DNA of 13,889 nt from Holophagales bacterium UBA5704 (GTDB taxonomy: Bacteria; Acidobacteriota; Thermoanaerobaculia; Multivoradales; UBA5704): NCBI GenBank assembly GCA_002420005.1, contig DIHE01000198.1, forward strand, positions 1-13,889, given 5' to 3'. The notes under the pieces are model-generated. The model worked only from the letters and a program-made list of their open reading frames with translations. It was not told the origin of the DNA and searched no databases. This document shows, one piece after another, positions 1-7,310 of this stretch (its first letter is position 1; every line of letters begins with the position of its first letter). The translations under genes and the position numbers were made by a program.

Positions 1-356
1 GAGCCGGTCGCCGGATCGGTGCCTGCTTTGCGGATGCAGACATCGCTCGCGAAGTCCGATGTCTCGCCCATCCGGGTGATGAGATCCGTCGAAGCCTCGT
101 ACCCGGGCGCCACGTGCGCTCCCGTGACGTAGTCGAGCCGGTGGTGCTGGTCGCCGTGCGGGGCTTCGGCCGGCAGCGCCACGACCCGGCGTCCTTTGAT
201 GATCTCGTCGCGCGTCACCTCCGGCACCACCAGGTGATCATCGAGGCGTGGGAAGTCGTCACCACGGCCGGGCAGCCGCAGAGAAGCGCCCGAAGAGCCC
301 GAAGCACCCGGCGCCTTGAGGCTGTAGCCAGGGCGGTAGTCGTCCATATCCGACAT
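1..356 (-). CDS. Uma2-family (DUF820) putative endonuclease, N-terminal part
   Basis: Reading the minus strand from an ATG at 356-354 gives 118 open codons that run off the left edge, so the C-terminal part is missing. The protein begins MSDMDDYRPGYSLKAPG, has a Gly/Ser-rich stretch (residues 17-30), then RLDDHLVVPEVTRDEIIKG (37-55), EAPHGDQHHRLDYV (64-77) and DLITRMGETSDFASDV (91-106). This layout is typical of Uma2-family proteins, which have a PD-(D/E)XK nuclease fold and are very numerous in some bacterial phyla. Asp105 is the likely first catalytic acid. The downstream E-x-K part would lie outside the window. An alternative ATG at 347 would remove three residues. The gene is divergent from the protease-nuclease gene, with 76 bp between the two starts. 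The cellular role of the family is not firmly established, and several members occur as isolated genes. Family call is confident; function is not. Confidence 0.8.
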   Translation of the reverse strand, partial: MSDMDDYRPGYSLKAPGASGSSGASLRLPGRGDDFPRLDDHLVVPEVTRDEIIKGRRVVALPAEAPHGDQHHRLDYVTGAHVAPGYEASTDLITRMGETSDFASDVCIRKAGTDPATG

Positions 357-415
357 TCTAACAGACAAGACCCCCTCAGCCCGGCGCACCCCGCACTTGA
401 CGCCGGCTGCCCGAC

Positions 416-421
416 GGGAGG
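416..421 (+). promoter_or_regulatory. Shine-Dalgarno for the protease-nuclease gene
   Basis: GGGAGG lies 11 bases before the ATG at 433. It is also 6 bases before an ATG at 428, but that frame closes after ten codons. The motif therefore supports 433 over the in-frame TTG at 397, which has no good ribosome binding site. Confidence 0.6.
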
Positions 422-432
422 ACGATCATGCC

Positions 433-2508
433 ATGCGAGAAGATCTGCAAGCACGGTTGAAGGAAGCCCTGGCCCGCATTCAGCAGAGCGACAGCCGCTT
501 GGCGGAGGAGCTGAACGACCTCCGCGCGGGCGGCGTGGAGACCGAGGGGGTCGTCCCCGAGGTGGCCACCCTGGACGGCTCTCCGCCTCCGGAGATGGGT
601 GTCGTCGTGCCGGAGACGATCGTGCTGCGCACCGGCCGGCCGGTGCTGGCGGTGTTTCGCGACGAGGCCCGCCTGGACTTCGACGACGTCGAGAGCGAGG
701 TGTGGCGGGCGCGCCTGACCGCGGCGCGCGAGCCGCTGGGACGCGCCATCCGGGCGGTGGGACGGATCGAGGTGGCGCATCACCCGCGGCTCGCCTGGGT
801 CGGCACCGGCTGGCTGGTGGCGGACGACGTCGTCGTCACCAACCGCCACGTGGCGAACGAATTCGGCCGCCAGAGCGGCTCCGGGTTCGTGTTCAAGATG
901 GGCACCGGCCGCACCATGCGCGCCTCCATCGACTTCCTCGAAGAATTCGACCGCCTGGAAAGCCGCGAGCTGCGCCTGAAGCGCATCCTGCACATCGAAG
1001 GCGACCGGGGACCCGACGTGGCCCTGCTGCAGGTCGAGACGGTGAAAGGCAAGACGCAGGAGCCGATCCGGCTGTTCACCGGCGCGGTGGCGCGGGAACG
1101 GCAGGTGGCGGTGATCGGCTACCCGGCGAAGGACAGCCGGATTCCCGACCAGCAGCTCATGCAGAGCATCTTCGGCGACGTGTTCGACAAGAAGCGCCTC
1201 GCCCCCGGCCAGATCACCGGCAGCCAGCCGGCGACACTCTTCCACGATTGCTCGACGCTCGGCGGCAATTCCGGCTCGGTGGTCCTCGATCTGGAGTCCG
1301 GCGAGGCCCTGGGGCTCCACTTCGCCGGCCGTTTCCTGGAAGCGAATTTCGCCGTCCCCGCGCCCCTCGTCGCCGAGCGGCTGCGCAACCTGGGGCGGCG
1401 CTCCGAGGCGCGGCCGGTGACGGTGGTCCCGCGGCCCGCCGCCTCCCCGGAGCTTTCCGCGGCCGTCTCCCCAGGGTCCGCGACCTCGCTCACGGTGACG
1501 ATCCCGATCCGGATCACCGTGGACGTCGGCCTGCCGGGGGCCGCTCCGCAGGTGAGCGCCACCGTGGCCCCGCGCCCGGCCGCGCCACCTCCGGCGGGGG
1601 CCGGCTCCGAGGACGCGGAGGAGGAGGATTTCATCCTCGACACCGAGGCCCGGGCGGAGGACTATGCGGATCGCACCGGGTACGATCCCGGCTTCCTCGG
1701 GGAGGACCTGGAGGTGCCGCTGCCCGAGCTGAGCGAGGAGCTGGCGGCCGATGCCGTCACCTATGAGCAGGACGGCGCGCCGGACCACGTGCTGCGCTAC
1801 CAGCACTTCTCGGTGGTGATGAGCCGCAGCCGGCGGCTCTGCTTCTACAGCGCGGTGAACATCGACGGCAAGAATCCGCGGCGTTTCAAGCGGCCCGGAT
1901 GGCGGTTCGATCCGCGGATTCCCCGCGAGCTGCAGATCCTCGAAGAGTGCTACGGCAACGCCCCCAAGTTCGCCCGCGGCCATATGACACGCCGCGAGGA
2001 CCCCATCTGGGGCTCCGAAGAGGAGGCGTCGCTCGGCAACGTGGACTCGATGCACGCGACCAACGTGGTGCCGCAGCTCCAGGTGTTCAACGCCGGCATC
2101 TGGCTCGGCCTGGAGAGTTATGCGCTCGACAACGCGCGCGAGGACGACATGCGGATCTCGGTGTTCACCGGCCCGTTCTTGCGCGAGGACGATCCGGTGC
2201 GCGACGGCGTCCGGATTCCCCGTTCCTTCTGGAAGGTCCTCGCCTTCGTCCACGACGAGACGGGGGAGCTGACCGCGACCGGCTACACCCTGTCGCAGGA
2301 GTCGCTGCTGCGGGAGGAGGAATTCGTCTTCGGCGAGCACGTGACGAAGCTGCACGAGACCACCCAGGTGCCGATCGCCCGCATCGAGCAGGAGGCGGGG
2401 ATCAGCTTCGGCGACCTGGCCGCCTGCGACCCGCTGGGCGAGGCGGCGGAGGAGGCGCTGCCGGCGCCGCTCACGGACTTCCGGCAGATCCGGCTGACGG
2501 CGCGGTAG
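433..2508 (+). CDS. Trypsin-like serine protease fused to a NUC1-type DNA/RNA non-specific endonuclease
   Basis: A 691-residue protein with two enzymatic modules. Residues 1-35 are a charged helix. A trypsin-like domain spans about 105-330: GTGWLVADDVVVTNRHVA supplies His139, GPDVALLQV supplies Asp195, and GGNSGS supplies Ser280, so the catalytic triad is complete. A Pro/Ala/Glu-rich linker follows (about 330-450) and contains a beta-like segment TVTIPIRITVDVG (354-366). Residues about 455-691 are a NUC1-superfamily nuclease: ARGHM with general-base His517, then NVVPQ and FNAGIWLGLE, with Asn553 as likely metal ligand and Glu561 eight residues later, the same spacing as in the Serratia nuclease. 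There is no signal peptide, so the protein is probably cytoplasmic. The natural inference is that proteolysis, of itself or of a partner, controls the nuclease, as in a conflict or cell-suicide system. The sequence does not prove this. The gene stands alone on this strand and ends 4 bp from the convergent toxin gene. Confidence 0.88.
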   Translation: MREDLQARLKEALARIQQSDSRLAEELNDLRAGGVETEGVVPEVATLDGSPPPEMGVVVPETIVLRTGRPVLAVFRDEARLDFDDVESEVWRARLTAAREPLGRAIRAVGRIEVAHHPRLAWVGTGWLVADDVVVTNRHVANEFGRQSGSGFVFKMGTGRTMRASIDFLEEFDRLESRELRLKRILHIEGDRGPDVALLQVETVKGKTQEPIRLFTGAVARERQVAVIGYPAKDSRIPDQQLMQSIFGDVFDKKRLAPGQITGSQPATLFHDCSTLGGNSGSVVLDLESGEALGLHFAGRFLEANFAVPAPLVAERLRNLGRRSEARPVTVVPRPAASPELSAAVSPGSATSLTVTIPIRITVDVGLPGAAPQVSATVAPRPAAPPPAGAGSEDAEEEDFILDTEARAEDYADRTGYDPGFLGEDLEVPLPELSEELAADAVTYEQDGAPDHVLRYQHFSVVMSRSRRLCFYSAVNIDGKNPRRFKRPGWRFDPRIPRELQILEECYGNAPKFARGHMTRREDPIWGSEEEASLGNVDSMHATNVVPQLQVFNAGIWLGLESYALDNAREDDMRISVFTGPFLREDDPVRDGVRIPRSFWKVLAFVHDETGELTATGYTLSQESLLREEEFVFGEHVTKLHETTQVPIARIEQEAGISFGDLAACDPLGEAAEEALPAPLTDFRQIRLTAR

Positions 2509-2512
2509 GGGG

Positions 2513-4489
2513 CTATGAACCGGCGGGCGGGCTGGCCACGGCGGGAGCGCGCGCCGCTGCGATTTCGTCCTCCACCCGCTTTTCTTCCGCCGCATACTGG
2601 AGCTTGGTGATCACCGTCTGGTCGTTGGCCTTGTACTCCCCCGAGGCCAGGCGGGTTCCTTTATAGGTGACGGCCAGGTTGATGGTGTTCGCGATGAAGG
2701 TGTCGTGGACCACGTCGGCCGTCCCGACGATGGTCAGCGGGGTTGCATTGTTGATGGCGATCGGGGCGGCCTTCGCATCGCCTTTCGCATCGCTTTTCGC
2801 ATCGGCCGCCAACGCCTGGTTGGCATTCGCCTGATAGTCGCGGGTGGACCACAGGGCGACGCGGTGCTCGAGGGCGATCATCTTGGTGTTGGCGTCGTAG
2901 CTGCCGGCCACCAGGTTGCCCAGGACGTTGAGCCCGCCCAGGCTGCTGGCGATGACGTGCAGCCATTCGTAGCGCCCGCCCATGGCTGCCCGGTAGTCCT
3001 CTTTCTGCTTGTCGTCCAGGCCGGGCTGGAGCTGGTCGATCACGTAGTTCTTGGCGTTCTGGCCGCCCATCACCGCGGCCTGCCCGGGGGTGCGTCTCCC
3101 TTTGGTCCACGGCCCCTTGTGGACCAGGGTGTTCTTGATCTGGTCGGCACCCATCTCGATGGTCAGGACCGAGCTCGCGAGCTGGTGGCTGCTGGTCCCG
3201 CGCGGTGGACCCACGGCGTAGGCGGCGGGCGCATACTCGGCTTCTTTCTTGGCGGGTTTACGCTCGGCACCCTTCTCCTCGTTCGCCGCAGCCCGCGCCT
3301 CGCCGGAACGCGGCTCGGCCTCGTCGAACAGGACGTGATAGCGCAGGAGGAGCTCTTTGCCGAGCTCCTGGGGATCGATCTTCGCATCCTTACCGAAGAA
3401 GGCCAGGCTGTCGCCCGGGCGGTTGCCATTGCGGAACACGATCGTCTGGACGGGGACCCCCTGGACCTTCTCCTCATAGTACTGATCACCATTCTGGAGC
3501 AGGGGAACCAGAGCTGCGGGTGGCAGGTTGTTGAGCGACGTCGGCCTCCGACCGATGGGAACCAGCTGCTCGCCGGCGGCGAAGGAGAAGGTGTTCTGCA
3601 GGAAAGCGAACAGGATCTTGGAGTGGTTCGACCTGCGGGCCGTGATGTCTTTGCTCTCCACCTCCTGCTCGAGGCTCAAGTCCACCCGCCTCCCCAGGGC
3701 GGTCTTGAAATCCGCCAGACGCTCGGCGGCATAGTCGTCGTCGATGGCGCTCCAGGCGAAGCCGGTGTCGATGACCAGCCACTTCCGGAATTGCTCCAGC
3801 GTCGCCGGAGGGCCGACCAGCTTCTGGAGAGCGGCCTCGAGCTTCTTCTCGTCGGTCACCCGCTGGACGGCGGGAGCGGCGTCCGCCGGCCGGGGAAGGA
3901 CCCGCTTGGCGTCCCAGGGGCCGATGAAACGGTGGAGCAGAGGTTCCGCGGTGCGGCCGGCGGCGACCGCGGCCGCCACGGCGTCGGCCTGGCGTTCGTA
4001 AGGGTCGCCCGGCCGGTCGACGCCACCGGCCGGCTTGAGCCCCGCGCGCTGTTGGAGGACGTGGGTGGCTTCGTGGGCGACGGTCGCCAGGTCGGGCCGG
4101 CCGGCGAAGACGACGTGCTCGCCGGCGGCGAAGGCGCGGGCACCGATCGAGTCGGCGCTCGCGGTCGCGCGGCTTCCGAGATGGGCCTCCACCCCCTGGA
4201 CGTCGAAGCGGCCGAAGGTGTTTCGGATACGGTCCTCAAACGGCAGGGGCACGCCGGGGGTTTGTACCGCGGTGGCGGCGGCTTGCCGCGCGTGGTGCTG
4301 CGCGGGAAACAGGGGCGGCAGCGTGGAGAGCGGCGCGCGCAGCGGATGACCGGCGAAGTCGAGGGGCGGCGGTGGCGTGGCGCGGGGAGCGGCCGCCACG
4401 AACGGACGCACGGCGAACGTTCCCCGTGGGGAGGGGCCGGCCGGAGCCCAGGTACTGGCTCCGGTGGGTTGTGTGGCGTGTGCCTTCAA
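2513..4489 (-). CDS. DUF4157 (eCIS core, HExxH) protein with C-terminal nuclease-like toxin module
   Basis: A 658-residue protein starting at TTG 4489. Residues 1-75 are Pro/Ala-rich and probably disordered. Residues about 83-175 match DUF4157, the domain found in extracellular contractile injection system (eCIS) cargo proteins. It carries HEATH (139-143) and a downstream acid in DPYERQAD (Glu165), together a zinc metallopeptidase-like signature. The middle (210-400) is unrecognised. Residues about 430-550 contain a lysine-rich stretch and then YEWLHVIASSLGG (His511), GNLV (Asn525), Asn534 and Glu541. This order resembles non-specific endonucleases of the beta-beta-alpha-metal type (Endonuclease NS_2-like), so it is probably the toxin part. 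No immunity gene or eCIS structural gene is visible. It is last in the minus-strand operon. The TTG start is supported by GGAGGA 8 bases upstream and by its TTGA overlap with the methyltransferase stop. DUF4157 call is strong; the nuclease call is moderate. Confidence 0.82.
   Translation of the reverse strand: MKAHATQPTGASTWAPAGPSPRGTFAVRPFVAAAPRATPPPPLDFAGHPLRAPLSTLPPLFPAQHHARQAAATAVQTPGVPLPFEDRIRNTFGRFDVQGVEAHLGSRATASADSIGARAFAAGEHVVFAGRPDLATVAHEATHVLQQRAGLKPAGGVDRPGDPYERQADAVAAAVAAGRTAEPLLHRFIGPWDAKRVLPRPADAAPAVQRVTDEKKLEAALQKLVGPPATLEQFRKWLVIDTGFAWSAIDDDYAAERLADFKTALGRRVDLSLEQEVESKDITARRSNHSKILFAFLQNTFSFAAGEQLVPIGRRPTSLNNLPPAALVPLLQNGDQYYEEKVQGVPVQTIVFRNGNRPGDSLAFFGKDAKIDPQELGKELLLRYHVLFDEAEPRSGEARAAANEEKGAERKPAKKEAEYAPAAYAVGPPRGTSSHQLASSVLTIEMGADQIKNTLVHKGPWTKGRRTPGQAAVMGGQNAKNYVIDQLQPGLDDKQKEDYRAAMGGRYEWLHVIASSLGGLNVLGNLVAGSYDANTKMIALEHRVALWSTRDYQANANQALAADAKSDAKGDAKAAPIAINNATPLTIVGTADVVHDTFIANTINLAVTYKGTRLASGEYKANDQTVITKLQYAAEEKRVEDEIAAARAPAVASPPAGS
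2772..2807 (-). repeat. Three 12-bp tandem units inside the toxin gene
   Basis: Three adjacent 12-base units, each starting TTCGCATCG on the plus strand, lie at 2772-2783, 2784-2795 and 2796-2807. They encode the short repeat DAKSDAKGDAK near the C-terminus (about residues 563-573). The unit length is a multiple of three, so copy changes would keep the frame. It looks like slippage in a flexible linker. Confidence 0.75.
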
Positions 4490-6081
4490 GGTGGCGGTCC
4501 TCCGGTGGCGGTGGTGGCGGGCTCGCCCTGCAACACGAGGTGCAGGCGGCGGGCGCCGGGGTGGCCGGGTTCGAGCGCCAGAGCCTGCTCGACGGCCTCG
4601 CGGCTCGCCTCCGGCCGGTGCAGGCGGTGGTGGCAGAGCGCCACGTTGTACAGCGTCGCGGCGTCCGGCCCATAGAGGCGCAAGGACTCCGTGAAGAGGT
4701 CGAGCGCTGCGGGGATCTGCTCGACGCAGGCGAGCAGCAGGCCGAGGTGGAAGGCGACGTCGCGTTCCTCGCCGATGGGCAGGAACATCTCCCAGACCCG
4801 GCGGGCCACCGCGCACAGCTCGCGCCGGGTCTCGTCGTCCATGCCCGGGGCGAGGGCCATCAGGCGCGGGAACAGGCCGAGGAAGATGTTCGCATCCCCG
4901 CCGCTGAAGCGCAGATACGCCAGGGCCTGGTCGGCGGTGAGGGTCGCATAGGCCTGTTCCATCCCCTTTTTGATGGAGAAGAAGTCGTCCGGCCCCTGCG
5001 CCTCGACGGCCTCGGCGAAGGCGTGCCGGGTCTCGGCCAGTCCGTCGCCGCTGCGGCCCGGCGCGAGGGCGCAGATGCACAGGCTGGCGAGGCGGCGCTC
5101 GGCGTGGAGCGCCGTTCCGCCCGAGCGGCGCACGGCGAGGGCGAGGGCGTGGTAGTTCACCTGCATGGAGAGGCTGCCGTGGATGGCGAACCCGGGCAGG
5201 CCGTGGTCCAGGAGGGACTCTTCGTGCACGAAGCCTTTGTCTGCGGAGAGGAGCAGCAGGCGGTCTCCGGTGAGCCGGCGGAAGAAGTCGAGGCAGCGCA
5301 GAGCGGCGCAGGGGAACGGCAGATGCGCGGCGGCCAGCCGGTCGCGGTAGTCCTCCAGCAGCCCGTCCAGGGCCGGCTCGCCATACACGTCGGGACCGGC
5401 GACCGGGGCAAAGGAGGCATCGAGCCGGATGGTGGGGAGCAGATCCGGATCCCCGAGGTCCGGCGCCTCGCGGTCGGTCGAAAGGGTCACCAGGGCTTCG
5501 CACAGTGTGCCGTCCTCCACCCGGAAGACATCTTGCGGGATGCTGTCGAAGACGTAGTTGGCGACCACCAGCGCCGGATTGGCGAGCGTACCGGGAGCGA
5601 GCCGCGTGTTGGCGTGGAGGAGGTGCAACGCAGCGGGGGCCTCGGCGTCGAAACGGGCGAAATCGAGCAGGCCCTCCTCGATCCACGGGCGGAACGCGGC
5701 CTGCCCGGCCAGCTCGTCCACCTGGCCGGGCGCGAAGTCGGTCATCACGTATTTCAGCCGGAGGTCCCGCAACGCCGGCAGCCGCAGCGCAGCCAGCGTC
5801 TGCCGCAGGAAGTGGAAGCCGAGGCGGCCGGAGCCCGCACCGAGCTCGATGCAGTAGATCGGCTCGTGCGGGTCGATCGTCTCGCGCTCGTCGCGCAAGT
5901 ACCCCACGGCGAGCCGGCCGTAGGCCCGGGCGAGGAAGGGATGGCTGCTGACGTAGTGCGGGACCACCCCTTCGCTCCAGGCGCGCAGCTTGCGGACCTC
6001 GAAAAAACGGCGCTGCAAGGTCCAGAGCAGGCTCTCCGAGAGCCGTTTGCCTTCTTCCAGGATGACCCTGCGAGCGCTCAC
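4486..6081 (-). CDS. SAM-dependent methyltransferase (MidA-like) with C-terminal TPR region
   Basis: A 531-residue protein. The first third has class I methyltransferase motifs: YCIELGAGSGRLGFHF (76-91; SAM-binding glycines 81, 83, 85), YVMTDFAP (111-118), and VVANYVFDSIPQDVFR (172-187), which resembles the motif after strand 4 in MidA/NDUFAF7-type enzymes. Residues about 380-516 are helical with TPR-like repeats, for example AALDLFTESLRLYGPDAATLYNVALCH split over 458-484 and EASREAVEQALALEPGHPGA (491-510). The substrate is unknown. Known MidA/NDUFAF7 enzymes methylate arginine in a respiratory complex I subunit, but the TPR fusion suggests a different protein partner. The GTG at 6081 is the only plausible start after the preceding stop (28-base gap) and lacks a clear ribosome binding site. 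The stop overlaps the toxin start as TTGA. Methyltransferase fold is well supported; the MidA assignment is tentative. Confidence 0.75.
   Translation of the reverse strand: MSARRVILEEGKRLSESLLWTLQRRFFEVRKLRAWSEGVVPHYVSSHPFLARAYGRLAVGYLRDERETIDPHEPIYCIELGAGSGRLGFHFLRQTLAALRLPALRDLRLKYVMTDFAPGQVDELAGQAAFRPWIEEGLLDFARFDAEAPAALHLLHANTRLAPGTLANPALVVANYVFDSIPQDVFRVEDGTLCEALVTLSTDREAPDLGDPDLLPTIRLDASFAPVAGPDVYGEPALDGLLEDYRDRLAAAHLPFPCAALRCLDFFRRLTGDRLLLLSADKGFVHEESLLDHGLPGFAIHGSLSMQVNYHALALAVRRSGGTALHAERRLASLCICALAPGRSGDGLAETRHAFAEAVEAQGPDDFFSIKKGMEQAYATLTADQALAYLRFSGGDANIFLGLFPRLMALAPGMDDETRRELCAVARRVWEMFLPIGEERDVAFHLGLLLACVEQIPAALDLFTESLRLYGPDAATLYNVALCHHRLHRPEASREAVEQALALEPGHPGARRLHLVLQGEPATTATGGPPP
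4498..4503 (-). promoter_or_regulatory. Shine-Dalgarno fixing the TTG start of the DUF4157 gene
   Basis: On the minus strand GGAGGA precedes TTG 4489 with an 8-base spacer. No ATG or GTG in this frame lies near. The motif sits inside the last codons of the methyltransferase gene, as expected for translationally coupled genes. Confidence 0.7.
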
Positions 6082-6109
6082 GGTGCCGAGGATCGCCGGG
6101 CCGGTCGCT

Positions 6110-6694
6110 TCAGCGCTTCGCCCACACCCCGCGGCCGGCGAGCTGGGCCTGGGTCTGGCCGCGCTCCATCTTGCAGGCCAGGTAGCTGTTGACCGCCGTG
6201 GGGCTGAAGGCACGGTAGGTGGCATGGCCCGCGGTGATCTGGTGCTGGTTGATCGAGCGCGTTCCGATGAACACCAGGACGTTGGAGATGCCTCCCGAAG
6301 TCTCCTGGGCCGGGCTGAGCTGGAGGGTCAGCCGTTGGCGGATCGTGGACCGCGACAAGGCGACGCGCGCCGCTGCGGCGACGTCCGGGTCCTTGGGCGG
6401 GTCGAGATTGACGAGGCGCACCTTCGTCTTGCAGCCGCGCGGCCGGCAGCCCGGGAACGGCGCGGTTCCGGCCGGTGATCTGTGCACCTGTACGTAGAGC
6501 GTGACGGCGTCGACGGCGGCGAGGACGGTGGCTTCGTAGGTCGGGTAGATCTGGTCGACCTTGCCAGGGTCTCCACAGGAATCGACACGCTTCGGCGGCG
6601 CGGCGGCGGGCGCCTGTTGCGTCGCCGCCTGCGCTCCCGCCGCCACCGAGAGCACGAGCGCCAGGGCGAGGAGGTTCCGGTCGGTGCGAATCAT
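6110..6694 (-). CDS. Secreted SNase-fold protein, probably catalytically inactive
   Basis: A 194-residue protein with an N-terminal signal peptide (MIRTDRN, a hydrophobic core, then likely cleavage after AQA at residue 23). The remainder follows the staphylococcal-nuclease (thermonuclease) pattern: ATVLAAVDAVTLYVQVH (55-71), KVRLVNLDPP (91-100), a strand region SRSTIRQRLTLQLS (114-127), VLVFIGTRSINQHQITAGHA (139-158) and a final GRGVWAKR. Compared with the family, Arg93 and Asp98 match the SNase Arg35/Asp40 positions. The Asp21 equivalent appears to be Val64, the Glu43 equivalent Lys101, and no Arg87 equivalent is evident. It is therefore probably a binding or structural relative, not a nuclease. 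The start may alternatively be GTG at 6709, which has AGGAG 4 bases upstream. The ATG at 6694 gives the cleaner signal peptide. It lies 22 bases after the GerMN stop and 28 before the methyltransferase. Confidence 0.68.
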   Translation of the reverse strand: MIRTDRNLLALALVLSVAAGAQAATQQAPAAAPPKRVDSCGDPGKVDQIYPTYEATVLAAVDAVTLYVQVHRSPAGTAPFPGCRPRGCKTKVRLVNLDPPKDPDVAAAARVALSRSTIRQRLTLQLSPAQETSGGISNVLVFIGTRSINQHQITAGHATYRAFSPTAVNSYLACKMERGQTQAQLAGRGVWAKR

Positions 6695-6716
6695 CCTGTA
6701 AAGATACACCAAGCTC

Positions 6717-7310
6717 CTACGGCCGCGGCAACGCCTCGCGCAGCGGCCGGTCGCCGAGGAAGAAGGTGACCTTCTGAACGTCGGTGAACTGGAGCGCGGT
6801 CTCGGTGAGCTGGGCGAGGGCGCGGTCGGCGTCGCACGGCTCGCCGAGCTCCAGGTAGCCCTCCAGGCGGATGCGCAGCTCGGGACCACGCCGCACCAGG
6901 TTGTTGACCCGCAAGGGGGAGGCATGGAGGGCGTTGTAGAGCCCTGAGCGGGGATCGTCGGCCTCTCCCTGCCGGCTGAGGAGCGCCTCCAGGGCGCCGC
7001 CCAAGGCCGGCATCGAGCGCGGCAGGCGGACCTCCAACGGCACGGTGCTGTCGTTGCACGCTGTCTTGCGGCCGAGGACACCCCCGTCGTCGCGGGCGAT
7101 GAGGAAGATGCGCACCCGCTCGGTGCGGGTGTCGGCGGCGAGGTCGTCGAGGCTGCCGCCGCCCAGGCTGCAACAGGCGATCCCCGCGAGCCCCGCGAGG
7201 AGGGCGAGGAACGGCCAGCGGGGAAGCCGCCGGCTCCGCCGGCCGCCGAGGTCAGCGCCGGTCCAGGGTCTGTCGTGTGAAGGCGAAGAGATGGTCGGCG
7301 TCCGGCTCAT
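6717..7310 (-). CDS. GerMN-domain membrane or lipoprotein
   Basis: A 197-residue protein. Residues 24-47 (RRSRRLPRW, a hydrophobic run, then Cys46-Cys47) look like a membrane-targeting segment. The cysteine pair could be a lipobox but fits the consensus poorly. Residues 66-190 match the GerMN domain: VRIFLIARDDGG, a conserved Cys85 in TACNDSTVPLEVRLP, LGGALEALLS (103-112), SGLYNAL (122-128), and GYLELGEPCDADRALAQLTE (151-170, Cys159), ending with VQKVTFFLGDRPL. GerMN was named from spore germination protein GerM, but the domain is widespread in non-sporulating bacteria and is probably an envelope binding module. ATG 7310 lies inside folA, with the frame overlapping by 59 bases, and is supported by a GAGGA 8 bases upstream. 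No other ATG, GTG or TTG in this frame occurs before the membrane segment. Function unknown. Confidence 0.78.
   Translation of the reverse strand: MSRTPTISSPSHDRPWTGADLGGRRSRRLPRWPFLALLAGLAGIACCSLGGGSLDDLAADTRTERVRIFLIARDDGGVLGRKTACNDSTVPLEVRLPRSMPALGGALEALLSRQGEADDPRSGLYNALHASPLRVNNLVRRGPELRIRLEGYLELGEPCDADRALAQLTETALQFTDVQKVTFFLGDRPLREALPRP

Noticed and set aside
376..2595. Long open frame on the minus strand opposite the protease-nuclease gene
   Set aside because: It lacks recognisable domains, is Arg/His/Gly-rich, and mirrors a gene with two complete catalytic signatures on the other strand. It is a product of high GC content.
4490..5686. Upstream extension of the toxin reading frame to 1057 codons
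   Set aside because: This part is out of frame within the methyltransferase gene and is Arg/Pro-rich. The TTG at 4489 with ribosome binding site and stop overlap is the better start.
6082..6225. N-terminal extension of the methyltransferase to an ATG at 6225
   Set aside because: It would overlap the SNase-like gene by over 100 bases and adds only low-complexity residues. The conserved part begins after GTG 6081.
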